Assembly: GCA_947462335.1 (NCBI GenBank)
Contig: OX381717.1
Span: 16,359,166-16,423,165, forward strand
Length of the DNA: 64,000 bases
Direction of reading: 5' to 3'
DNA from: Harmothoe impar
Taxonomy: Eukaryota > Annelida > Polychaeta > Phyllodocida > Polynoidae
Shown here: piece after piece, positions 12,701 through 24,700 of the stretch
How positions within the stretch are numbered: position 1 is the stretch's first letter
How the letters are laid out: the number at the start of each line of letters is the position of its first letter
The notes under the pieces: generated by a model
What the model saw: only the letters and a program-made list of their open reading frames with translations
Database searches by the model: none
Told to the model about the DNA's origin: nothing
Program-made: the position numbers and the translations under genes

Positions 12701-15700
12701 GATAACGAACACCTCAAGTGGAATGAGCGGGGAACCAAGACCCGGAAAGGAAATAGCGCTCCCAGGGACTATGACACGAAGATGTGGGCGATTGAGGATA
12801 TAGAGAGGTGTCCGGTCCTCCTTTGGAAGGTGTTCCGCTCACGGAGGACGGAGGCCCAGCTGACCTCCGAGTGCCAGTTCTTCCTGACCCCAAACTACCA
12901 CGCGACTTGGGACAGCCGTTTCCCCTACAAGCATCATCCGATGGGTCAGAGCACGATTGGCAAAATCATGCTGGTTGTAAAGAAGCAAGCCCAATTGGAG
13001 GGTCGTGTCACTGGTCATTCGGGTCGAAAGACCTCCATCACAAACCTGCTGCAGCAAGGTATTCACCCTCTCTTTATTGCGAAGCATTCGGGGCACAAGA
13101 ACTTAAATTCAATAAACGCTTACAGCAATCCAAGCGAGGGACAGCAACACCTGATGTCCGACATCACGGTCGGAGGTCGGAGGCCCGTGACCGATCCGGA
13201 GGGACTCCGCTCTAGGAGGCCAGTTTCCGCTGCAGCTGGCTCAGCCTCCAGCTTAGCTGCGTCGGCCTCCAGCTCAGCTGTGTCGGCCTCCGAGTCGACT
13301 ACTTCCGCCTCCAGCTGGGCTGTGCCGACCTCCAAGTCGACTCCCTCGGCCTCCAACTCTACTCCGTCGGGCTCCAAATCCGCATCCGGATGCAGCGCGT
13401 TTCTTGACCTGAGCCCCGACTTCGTGGCCCCGATTCCTACGAAGCGTAGGCCCGGCCGCTTGTCCCTACTCAAGACCGGCCGTGCTTCCAAGGCTGCCCG
13501 CTTCATGGAAGTGGAGGAAGTGGAGGAAGTGGAGGAAGTCGAGGACGTGACTCCAGTCGGCGGGCCCACTGAGGCGGCTCCTCCTGTGGCTGTCCGTACG
13601 GCTCCTGTGCCAGCTGCGGCACCTTCAGCTACAGCTGCGGCACCTTCCTTCGGGACAGCTGCGGCACCTCTTGTCGTCGGAGGACCGAACCAGATGGCCG
13701 CAGCCCTCCAGGCAGCCCTCTCTGGAATGTTTTGTGGGAACACAACGATTAATGGGGGGATCCACATTCATATGCATCATGGGAATTATGCCGCTAGCCA
13801 GAACCACACCCAAGTTAACATGAGCCCCACCTTGCCCCCAACTAGGGATTAATTATAGATAATTTAGAATTAATTAATTAAGCTGGCCTCCTAGTAAGCA
13901 TTGTAGATAAAGATTTAGGCATTGAACAGCAACTCAGAGGTCGGGCGACCGTGGTAGGGTTCTCCTCTGTCGGGCACCGTACCTGACCTGTGACATTGAC
14001 TATTTACATCATGTCATTTTAACTTCATAAAATATTGTCATCTATAAATAAAACCGTCATGGGGCTCTACATACCTTTATATTTGATGTGCTGGCTTGTA
14101 TAAACGTATTTCCTCCTGTATTTCAGGTATTTCATATTTTTAAGTTGCCTTGAAGCGAAGTCTGTGCCCTCGTGCGAGCTGGCTGCTGTCACTCGCCGGG
14201 CGGCTATTTGAATCATTGTACATACGTAAGCGCTACTGGAATGTGGGGGGAGTGCGATATCCAGCCAAATAAAATCGTATTTCTGTTGTATTTGATCGTT
14301 TGTCGCCTTACTTTCAATAGATTGCATTGAAATCGAGCAGTTTAACATCGATTTTCTATAATAAAACGATGAAATCGAGTAGAGACGAAAAAGCACCCGT
14401 GTCAAGCGCAAGCCGGGCGGCCACATTTTTATCGTCTCAATTTTTCGCCGATCCATCATGTTACAAAGCCTCAACCAAATTTTCTGGGGGGTTAAGGCCT
14501 AATTCAGCTATTGTACGTGTAAATATAGTATCTTTTGTAGTGCTTAGGCTTGGTTTCAAGCCGAAATATGCTATTTTAACCCCAAAACGAAGGCAATTAA
14601 AAAAAAATGATATCGTCTCAATCGGAATGTAGGTCAACGATCAGCTGATCGCAGCGTCCGGCAGGGCGCGAGTGGTTTCTTCACATTTCCCGAAAAGTAA
14701 TATGTTGTTTTTTGGCTTTAAAATGGAGTTATATTGAAAGAAACATAGCGCACGCAAGAGAAAAGATCCTATATTTGGATGTACGGTACATAAATTACGC
14801 TAAAACCCCCTAAAATATTTGGTTGAGGCTTGTTAACTTGATGGATCGGCGAAAAAATGGATCGTAAAGTTTTCCCATAGAGAAACAGTGGCGCCGAAAT
14901 CTAGACTGGTGTGCAAAAAAGCGGACGGTCTGAACGAGCAATAATTTATAAATTTTTTTATGAACTATCGTTTGATCGTCTTTATTTTCAAAAAATTAAT
15001 GTGTTTTAATAGCGTATTAGGCCTAATTTGTAAAAATAAGGACGATATAGACGATAGAAGGGGGGGGGACTATATTTTTGCAAACCATATCACGCACGCG
15101 CAGAGACCGGAAGTGAAGTCGAGCAAGGTGTCATGGCGGCGTTCGGTTAATAAATTGTCTTTTTCTCCTTTAATACTTGACATCTGCATTTAAAAATAAA
15201 TACAGGAGCAGTTTAAGTTCTGTATTTCCCCTCCAGATTGAAATCTCAAGGCCCCATATTTCGTTTCAACCCTTATGAAGGGTTTCAACGAAATACGGGG
15301 CCTTTCGATTTCAATCTGTCGGGGAAATACAGAACTTAAACAAATCCTGTATACGTAGTTTGTGACAGGTATCTCTGAGGCCTATAAACGCTAAGGTAGG
15401 GAGGAGTGGGTAAGTATTGGTGAGCTGGGTAAGTGTGTGTGTGTGTGAGGAATGAAGAGAAGGGTGGGAGGGAGCTGGGAGGAAGGGAGGCAGGAAGGGA
15501 GCTAGGTAGAGTAACTCAGTGAGTGTGACTGAGTGAGTGAGTGAGTGAGGAGGTGAGTGAGTGAGTGAGTGAGGGTGTGTGTGGGTGAGTGAGTGAGTGA
15601 GTCAGGAGGTGAGTGCGTGAGTGAGTGAGTGTGCGAGGGAGTGAGGGAGGGGGGAAGTAATTGAGCAAGTGGCAAACGAGTTGGTGAGGGAAGGAAGTGG

Positions 15701-18700
15701 GGAATGAGCAAAGGAGGGAGAGGCAAGAGAACGAAAGAAGGAAGGAAAAAAGGAAGGAAGGAATGAGGGAGGGTGATACTGAGTGGATGAGTCAGTAAGT
15801 GCCCATGTGAGTGGATGAGTGAATAAAGGAGCAGGTGAGGGGGTGAGTTTGGCAGTCAGCTAGCTAGTGAGCTAGAGAGTTAAGGGGCGAGTTAACGACT
15901 GAGGAGGTGAGATAGGGAGAAAGGGATGGAGTGAGGAAGCTTTGGAGACAAATGGGGAGAGAGTGAGGCAGTATTTAAGTTAGTTAGTGAGGGAGGGAGG
16001 GCGTGAGGGAGGGACCAAGCGAGTAGGGAGGGAGTGGGTGAGGGAGGGAGTTGGAAGCAAGTGGGTGAGCGAGCAAGGGAGAGAAGGTGGGAGGGGGGAA
16101 GTAGGGGTGACTGGAGAGTATGTGTGTGTCAGTGAGTGACTGAGTGAGGGAGGGAGGGAGGGAGGGAGGGAGGGAGGGAGGAGGGATGAAGGGAGAGAGG
16201 GAGGGTTGGAGGAACAGATGGAGAAGGGGACAGGGGAGGCAGGCCTGCAGGAAGGAACAGAGGGAAAGAACGGAGGGACCGAAGGAAGGGAGGGAAGGAA
16301 GGAAGGAGGGAGTAAGTGTGTGTCGGTGAGTGAGTGAGTTAGGGATGCCGAGAATCAGGGGGTGAGGGAGGGAGGGAGGGAGGGAGGGAGGGAGTTGCTG
16401 AGTGCCTTCTTGCTTCTAGTGTATGTCCCTGGTTATCCATCTCTCTCATTCTCCATCTCTCTCACTCTCCGTCTCTCTATCTCTCTCTCTATCCATCTAT
16501 CAGTATGATCATTTATCTCTCTTTCTATTTCTTCCCAGTGCCATGGACTGCAACAATGTATGTGGTGCCTGGCGCCAACTTAGGAATGATGTGACTCGTT
16601 TGGGAGTGTATCAATCTCTTGAGCTCTGCATGATGCATGGCTGCAGCACTGTCAATTTACTCGACAGGACTACATTATGGTATCATGATGACAAAAGGGT
16701 CCAATGCAGCAAATTGTTATACCGCCCACACAGGGTTTATGCCAGGGACGGAAGGCGGCAAATTATAACGTACCTCTTTAAGAATAATATGATGCAATAA
16801 GTTGTATCATGTTCTTTGTCTTCTCTCTAGAGCTGTATTCAAGCATCATGCCAACTCTACATGGCTGATACACTGATGGGTTTGATCTATGGTTGCAGCA
16901 TTGCTCAGTAGACTTGAGATGCATTAATGTATCATGGAGACCAAGAGCAAAACAATGTTATGATGCATGCACTATGTACCTCTTAGAGATGGTGGTGGTG
17001 GTGGCGACGATGGGACACCCGGACTCCAGCATAAACATGTGACATGACCAGTGTAAGAAAGAGGTTAGGCCGCTTTATCCCTCTCTCCCTCACTGATTCT
17101 CTGCCTGCCTGCCTGCCTGCATCCCTCTCCCTCTCCCTCCTTCCCGCCCTCCCTCCCTCCCTACCTCCCTCACTCACTCACTCCCTCCCTCCCTCCCTCA
17201 TTCACTCACTGACGTACAAACTTACCCTCTCTCCCTTCTTCCCTGCCTCCTTCCCTCCCTCCCTCCTTCCCTCCCTCCCTCCCTCACTCCCTCCCTCCCT
17301 CCCTCCCTCACTCACTCACACACTCACTCCTTCATTCACTCACTGACGTACAAACTTACCCTCCCTCCCTCCCTCCCTTCCTCCCTCCCTCACTCACTCA
17401 CACACTCACTCCCTCATTCACTTACTGACGTATACACTTACCCTCCCTCCCTTCTTCCCTGCCTCCTTCCTTCACTCCCTCCTTTCATCTCTCCCTGCCC
17501 CTCTGCCTTCCTTCCTCCCTGCTTTCCTGCATCCCTGCCTCCGTCTCTCCCTCCTTACCCCTTTCCCTCCTCCCGACCTCCTTCACACCCTCCTTCACCC
17601 TTATTCTTTCCCTCCCTCCTTGCCTCATCCCCCCCGCCTTCCTCCCCTCCCTTCCAACTTGCCTGTCTCATTGACTCCTTTCTCTCTCCCTCCCTTCCCA
17701 CCCTCTCCCTCCCTCCTTACTTCCCTGCCTCCCTTCCCCCATCACTCCCCCACTGACACACGCTTACTCTGCCTTCATCCTTCCCTCCCTCCTTCCTTCC
17801 CTCCCTCTATCCCTCCTTTCTTCTGTCCTTTTTTTCTCTCCCTCCGTTTCTTCCTCCTTTTCTCCCTCCTCCCCCCTCCTCCCTCTCCTTCCCTCCCTCC
17901 TTCTCTCCCTCCTTCCCTCACCCTTCCCTCCCTCCATCCCTCCACCCTTCTCCCATCCTCTGTCCTTCCCTCCTATATTGCCCGTAGGCCTAAGGGATAC
18001 CTGTCATTACAATAGTGCAGAAATTGACAAACATCGTGTTGTTTCCCAGTTTCCCCTTGATAACACATACACACATGCAGAACGTCTACCTACTCTATCA
18101 GAATATTGGCAAATTTCAGTAAGAGACAAATTGCATATCTATTGTGGCTTCTGTACAACTCCACCTGTAGCCTATCCAGCCAGGATTGTTGGCTGTGCTA
18201 TTCAAATGCTTACTTTCAGCCCGGACTGGTCAAGGTACCAATGTGGGAGTCATGAAAGTAAGAGACAAAAACCGGATCCAATTCTGTTGAAATACAACAG
18301 GAGGGCGTTTTTCCCCATTGGTCCAATGCGGTACCGATATGGAGTGAAAATGGTGACCATATACGGGATTCGTATTCGTATCATGTCCCTGTGCACATGG
18401 GAGTTGCTTAAATTCTGCTGCATACGGCATACCAATACAGCACTCGCCTGCCCTAATTGTAAAAATGTACAAAAACCAGTCTACATTCGAGGAAACCCCT
18501 AGGGAATTCCCTCTGTGACGTTATAATATGTAGCAACATACGGAGGTAGGCTGGGGAGGGTATAAATAGGGTCCGTATGTTGGGGAAGAGACAGGGGAGG
18601 GACGGGAGAGGTTTGAGAAGTGACAGGAGAGGTCGGGGAAGAGACAGGAGAGGTCGGGGAAGAGAGAGAAGAGGTCGGGAACAGACAGGAGAGGTCGGTG

Positions 18701-21700
18701 AAGAGATAAGAAAGGTCGGGAAAGGCACTGGATATGGAGTGTTTTCTTCACCTCTGGCTCCCAGCCAGCTCTGTATTCTGATAGCTATTGTCTACCACCG
18801 TTTATAAATACATCTCTAAGCAAGCGTAGGTCGACCCACCCGGGCGACAAGCCAAGCCGAATAACACGGTAACCAGGGCCGGAGCTTGCCTGACGACCAG
18901 GGTCTGTAATACCCACTAGAGGGGGCGGCCGTAGTAGTAGTGTGGTGGCAGTTAGTTCAAGCATAAACCCCCAGGGGGGGTGTTGGTGCGCTGTCATCCG
19001 AGTAGATCTATGTACCAAATCATGTCTCACCATGGGTGCTGATACACTCCATATACGAGCCAGGCTGCTAACTTATGCAGCGATATGGCTGATGAGGGAA
19101 ATCTTTAAACCAGGTGTATATCTTGGCTTCATAATACACCCTCACATACATTCCTAATCCCTGGGGTTCAGTTTACTTTTGTCATTTGTCTTTACTTAGT
19201 AGATTGCTGAATTGAGTTAGTTCTTACCTAAGGTGACATACACGAAGAGACCAGCGGAAAAGGTAAGACGGCTTAGATCATCCTTGAAGCAGCTAAACAG
19301 TATAATGATGCTAGTCGTGTGCAGGGTCAACATGTCGGGGCCAGTCCTACCACAGTATCTTAAAGTAACAGAAACATTACAGAAACAGATACAGACAGAA
19401 AGAATCGGATTGGACGAAATAAAAACACACGTGAAATTACCAACCAAGAATCTGTGGATCAGAAGATATAGAAAACAATGCAGTGACAATGGTATCAAAG
19501 AATGTGGCTATTTATGTTATGTTTCTTCATAATGTCTCTTGGTAATTACTGTAGTTATGCATAATAAAGATGATTATCGTGATCATTTGTTCATTTTTTC
19601 AGTAGTTTATGTGGATGTTTTTTCTTGGCTTTAATCTAAAAGTCTTAAAAGAAAACAAGAGAAAAGAATGAATTATAGTGCACAGTTTGATATTACTATT
19701 ACTCGGTTTAATTAATTTTATTTTAGAAAATTACTTTCATAGTACATACCTTCTTACACCCATATATTTAGTGCTGAACGCAACTGCATCAAAAATTTCC
19801 AGCCATTCAAATTTACAATAGTAGTCATTTAATGGATCACCAGAATTGAGGACCAGAAAACTAGTGTTCACCACAATCTTGTATCCAACCATTCCCTAAA
19901 ACAAAACAAGGACACATGTTATCAGTCTCATAAATGAGTGATTTAAACTCCTCCTAATTTAACATTTTCAGTCCCTTTTTCGAGCCATCTACAATCGATG
20001 TCAGGATTTTCACCTAAAAATGTATGGTCCCCCTATCAGAGGGGTCGAAAAAACATCCGTTATTTAAGAGAACACGCTCTTTATCTTCCCCTTCTTAGGG
20101 AATGCTAATTTAGGGTTGGGGTGAGAATTTCCAATGTTCAATCCGTATGGGTCCTGTGGACCTGCTAACTAGCCTTTTGCCGGGTTAGTTTTAAAACTGA
20201 AGATTTGCTCGGGTGCATGGTTTTTCATTCACATCCTTTCCAGCAGGTAGTGAATTGAGGTTTGCATAGCATAGTAACGCAAGGGCTTTTTCATTCAAAA
20301 CAGCTGACCCCCCCACTTTTTTGGCCTGCCCTCTTCTAGTTAAGGGGTCAACATTTGTCATACTCTCCCCCTCCCCACTTGTTTACAACCCACGATTGTA
20401 TAAACATGAGTTCTCCCTTAGAGCATTAGAATAGATCTGACAAACGTATTCAATAGTATTTACAGTGATTAGCCAGGTGCATCTAAAGTCCTCCAAACTG
20501 TGGAGATACACGTCAATAAATATTGGCCTTCTTGGGATCAATGCTGGATATTGGCCAGTTTGAAATGTATCACAAGCTGAAATAGATAAAATCATTTTTA
20601 TCTGTGCTGCTGTTTCTCATTTTTTAACCACCACATAATGGTTATTGTCATATGATGCACCAATGCACATTGATTCATCATGTGGACCCTTTAGGAGGGC
20701 ATTATTAATGCAGACGCAGTGGCCAAAAAAAATCACTCCGAAAGTTAACCAATGTTGAAAAGAAGTTGATTCAAAACATCACAATTAAGGACTGGATGGA
20801 AGTGATATGAACTTACACAGAGTTTAATTGACATATCGAGCATGTAAGATTATATACACAGATAATGATAATGGTAATAATGATAATAATAATAATAATA
20901 ATGATAATAATAATAGTAATAATAATAATGTAGATTAAGGACCAGGACTACAGGTAACCCATGGCCAAATTTAATTGACAAACACTTTTCTCTAAACTCA
21001 AATTATTTGTTCTTTATATCAAATGCAATCAAAATATTAAAATGAAAAAGTGGGGTCCCAGTGCTAGTTCTCCAGGATTGGCCATGTTAAAAAGAGTGAT
21101 TTTGGAACAAAATACAAGTGTCGGACCCCACAAACATATCAATTCTAAGCAATGTATATTAACAGTGGGTACATGGTTGTTTAATCTGGACTGCAATAGC
21201 ATATAAACTTAGATTCTATATATTGGGTAGGGTTGTTTTCAATGATTGATGTAAGGTTCCACACTTTTATGTAAGGTCCAACACTTTTATACTTTTTGGC
21301 CTGCAAACAGCCACAGTGTAAACACACTTGCACCAATGTTATTCTTTGTGGTTTAATGTAATAGGGAACACTATATGCTTTGAGAAAAATGTAAATGTTC
21401 ACACCTCTAAAGGAGATCTTTTGATTTCTGACCTCCCAAATAAAAAAAAAATGCTCCCAAAATGTGATTTCCACCTAATTAGACATGGGTTATACATCCT
21501 CCATGTCAATTGAGATGACCACCACCCATTCCAAACAGCATATTCTATCAGATATTTATGTTACCTCCCAGTTTTAAGAGTTTTAACCTAAGTATTCATA
21601 CCATAGCCCTTCATATATGTGAAATGGTACTTGTGTAAGGTCCGACACTTTTGTTTTTAGAACCTCAAATGAGCTTCAAATGAAAGCCACTAAATACCAA

Positions 21701-24700
21701 TTGCACTTTGAATCTTGTGGGGCCTAAGGGTACTACAACTGGAAAAAAGGTTATAAGGACATACATATTATTCACAAGCCCACACCCAAAAAGCAATTTT
21801 GGATGGCGATAAAAGTGTCGGACCTTAAGTCTTTAATCTCTATGAATCAAAAAAATACCAAACACCTATTGATTCTAAGAATGTATAATTATAGTTATTA
21901 CATGTTTGTTCAATCTGGGCAGTAATAGCAGCATAACTTGGCTTCTGGATATCGGGTAGGGCGGTTTTCATGTATTGATGTATGGTCCGACACTTTAATG
22001 TAAGGTCAGACACTTTTATATTTTTCACCTTAAAGCAGCTACAAAATTTAAGTGCTTGCTTGATATAAAAGGGAATACTGTATGCCTTAAGGAAAATGTA
22101 AATCTTCATAAGTCAAATCAAAATTGTTTGATTTCTGACTTTCCAAAGTCCAAGAATTCCCCCAAAAACATGATTCCCACCTATTAGACATATTTCATTA
22201 TTCCCCCATGTCCACTGAGACAAACAACAACCCTTTCTAAACTTCATGTCTTATCAAATATAGGTGTTTCCTCACAGATACAAGAATTTTCAGCAAGTTA
22301 TTGATGACAACATTTTCATAATAGCCCTTCCCATGAAAACTGGTACTTGTGTAAGGTCCCACACTTTTATCATTTGAACCTCAATTACATGATTATGATA
22401 TGAAGAATAATCTTTATACATGTAAAATGATACATGAAATTAAATGTATGCATAGTGAAGATAACACACAGTAGGTGAGATAAGAAGCAAGGCACCTTTG
22501 AGCTATGTAGAGTGAAGTTGGTGATATTTGGTAAAAGTTTCAGCATTTTCAAGGATTTTGTGAAGTATGCTGATCCACAAAACGAAAGGGTTTTGAACAG
22601 TGGTTATCAAACCTGGTATACATGATTGTACATACTGTGGCTACTTGAAAACAAAATAACTAGTTACTGTGGTGTTTTCCAGACATTTTTCCAGTGCTTT
22701 GTAATTTTTGTTGGAAGGGCCGACACTTTTATTCTCAGTTGTGTTCACCAGTCAATAAAAACTACAATCCTAGGAACTGACTGTGCCAATCAGGGTTTTC
22801 AAACACCCAAGATATATGTCTATCAATATCACAAACTTGTTTTAAGATTAATTGAGTTCTTGAAATTTTTATTTCTATTCCCTTTGGGCCTCAGAAAGTG
22901 ACATTATTCAAAATTCTGACTCATATTTAGACGAAAGCCTTAATATACTATGTTTTTGAAACATTTCTATTCAACATGGTACCCAAGGCTCCCCTTCACC
23001 ATTTTTGTGACTGGGAATGGTTATTTTGCCACCTACAGACAGGGTGTCAACCACACAGCTCCTCTAATATGATAACCCAAAAATTGCCAAATGCCAGCAT
23101 GTGTTTTATGTGTGGGGGGTGAAAATCAGTTTCTGTGGGACATAACATTTTTTCTTTTTGTAAAAGAAGGAACTTCAAATCACTCAATCGTTTTCATATT
23201 TTAACACAACATGCTGCTATGGTATTTGTATTATCCCAAAACATTTTCCACAAAAATATCTATCTTTATTTTCATATATATGTGGGGCATTACATATTTC
23301 TCTATTGCATTAGCCTAGAATCCTTAATTTTATCATTCTCTACCTCAGAACTGTACAATAAGGTGTCCAACCACATTGTGTATTATGATAAACTCAATAT
23401 ACCATACTTCCTCTGTGTTCTTTTTAGGTTGGGGGTGATTTTAGTGCTCACCTCTTACAGTGTCAACTTGTTTTTATTAGTGCAGAATGTCTAATATCAA
23501 GCACATGTACATAATTCCTGGTATATATAGAAATGCATGTCCTTTGAACCAAATAAGTGAAAAAAATGTGTTTTCTACATACACAGAGCCATTATTATAT
23601 TGGTACAGAGGTTGTTTGCTACTGCTGAGAGAGTTGAAAAGAATTAAACCAAAAGTGTAATGGCCAACATATTCATTATTGTTTTTCATTATGCTTGGTC
23701 ACCACATAGTCCAGTTGCCAGAAGTGGCCTATCTACCTGTACCCCGCAGCGAACGACGTACGGAGGGTTTTTGGTTATTCTGGCTCGTGAGACCCCACTG
23801 AACAATATCCCACACGGTGCCAAGCTGGCACCGCCGGGGAAATTCCGTAAAAGACGTTTTTCCAAAATGGCCCCTGGGAAAATGAGGACATTTAGAAAAA
23901 TGGATATCTCTGCTGTTTGTAGGTCTAGAATTTTGATTTCAACACCAAAGGATATGTTTACAAGGTCATACGTTTATAATCTGTCCATATGAAAGTGATT
24001 CAAGGTCAAGTTCAAGGTAAATTTAGAGGTCAAACTTCATTTTCTGATATTTTTCATTAGAATCAACTGAATAAAAAGTATATAATGCTATATATTTTTA
24101 TCAGAGGCATATGGAAGGTCAAATGATTTAAGGTCAAGGTCAAAGTCAAGGTTAAGATCAAGGTCAAGGTCAAATAAAAAATTGAACCTCCAATTTCAGT
24201 ATTTTTGATAGAAATGACATGTATATAATGCTAGATACTATTTTCATAACCATGTTAAATGGTACATTTCTCTAGGTAAAATACTATAATCTATTTCCTA
24301 TCCTGATGATATCGTTCACAATACACCAATGGCAAGGTCCAAGTCATGCGCTAGGTCAGTTAGTCAATATTATTTACTTGTAACCAATGGGATTTTGATG
24401 AATTGTACATGTTGTGACAGGAAGGATCGTCAATGATGTGAATGTGGACGATTCAGTAGCTATGGGAGAGGTAATGCTAATTGAATTTGTGAAGGGCTGG
24501 CCAGACAGCTTTAACAAACCACTACCAAAATGTGTAAAAACAATGCATGCTACAAAGCCAGGTGCTGCAGTAAACTTGCCAAAAACCTACTATAGCAGTG
24601 CCATATACACACACGTTGTTGGCCTGCAGGCTTCAGGTCGAGATCTAGACTTACAGGGTGTGCTATCCTATGAATTAGCAGCTGTGCCAATCTCCCTGTT

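Larger units (their letters stand above)
9928..15351 (+). mobile_element. Crypton (tyrosine-recombinase DNA transposon), ends uncertain
   Basis: The core is the three-exon recombinase gene at 10085-13852 with a promoter-like region before it and a poly(A) signal after it. Cryptons lack long terminal inverted repeats and leave little or no target duplication, so the ends cannot be read directly. My outer limits are guesses based on a CGTATTTC-type motif. It occurs three times just upstream (about 9928, 9955, 9972) and again within a palindrome at 15201-15351. The element lies antisense within intron 11 of the astacin gene. Confidence 0.6.

Noticed and set aside
13120..13767. 215-residue minus-strand frame
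   Set aside because: Antisense of the Ser/Ala-rich tail of the Crypton recombinase; composition is explained by that gene.
15502..18015. Several long open frames of Ser/Pro/Leu or Glu/Gly repeats
   Set aside because: Products of the purine and pyrimidine tracts; no start context or domain.
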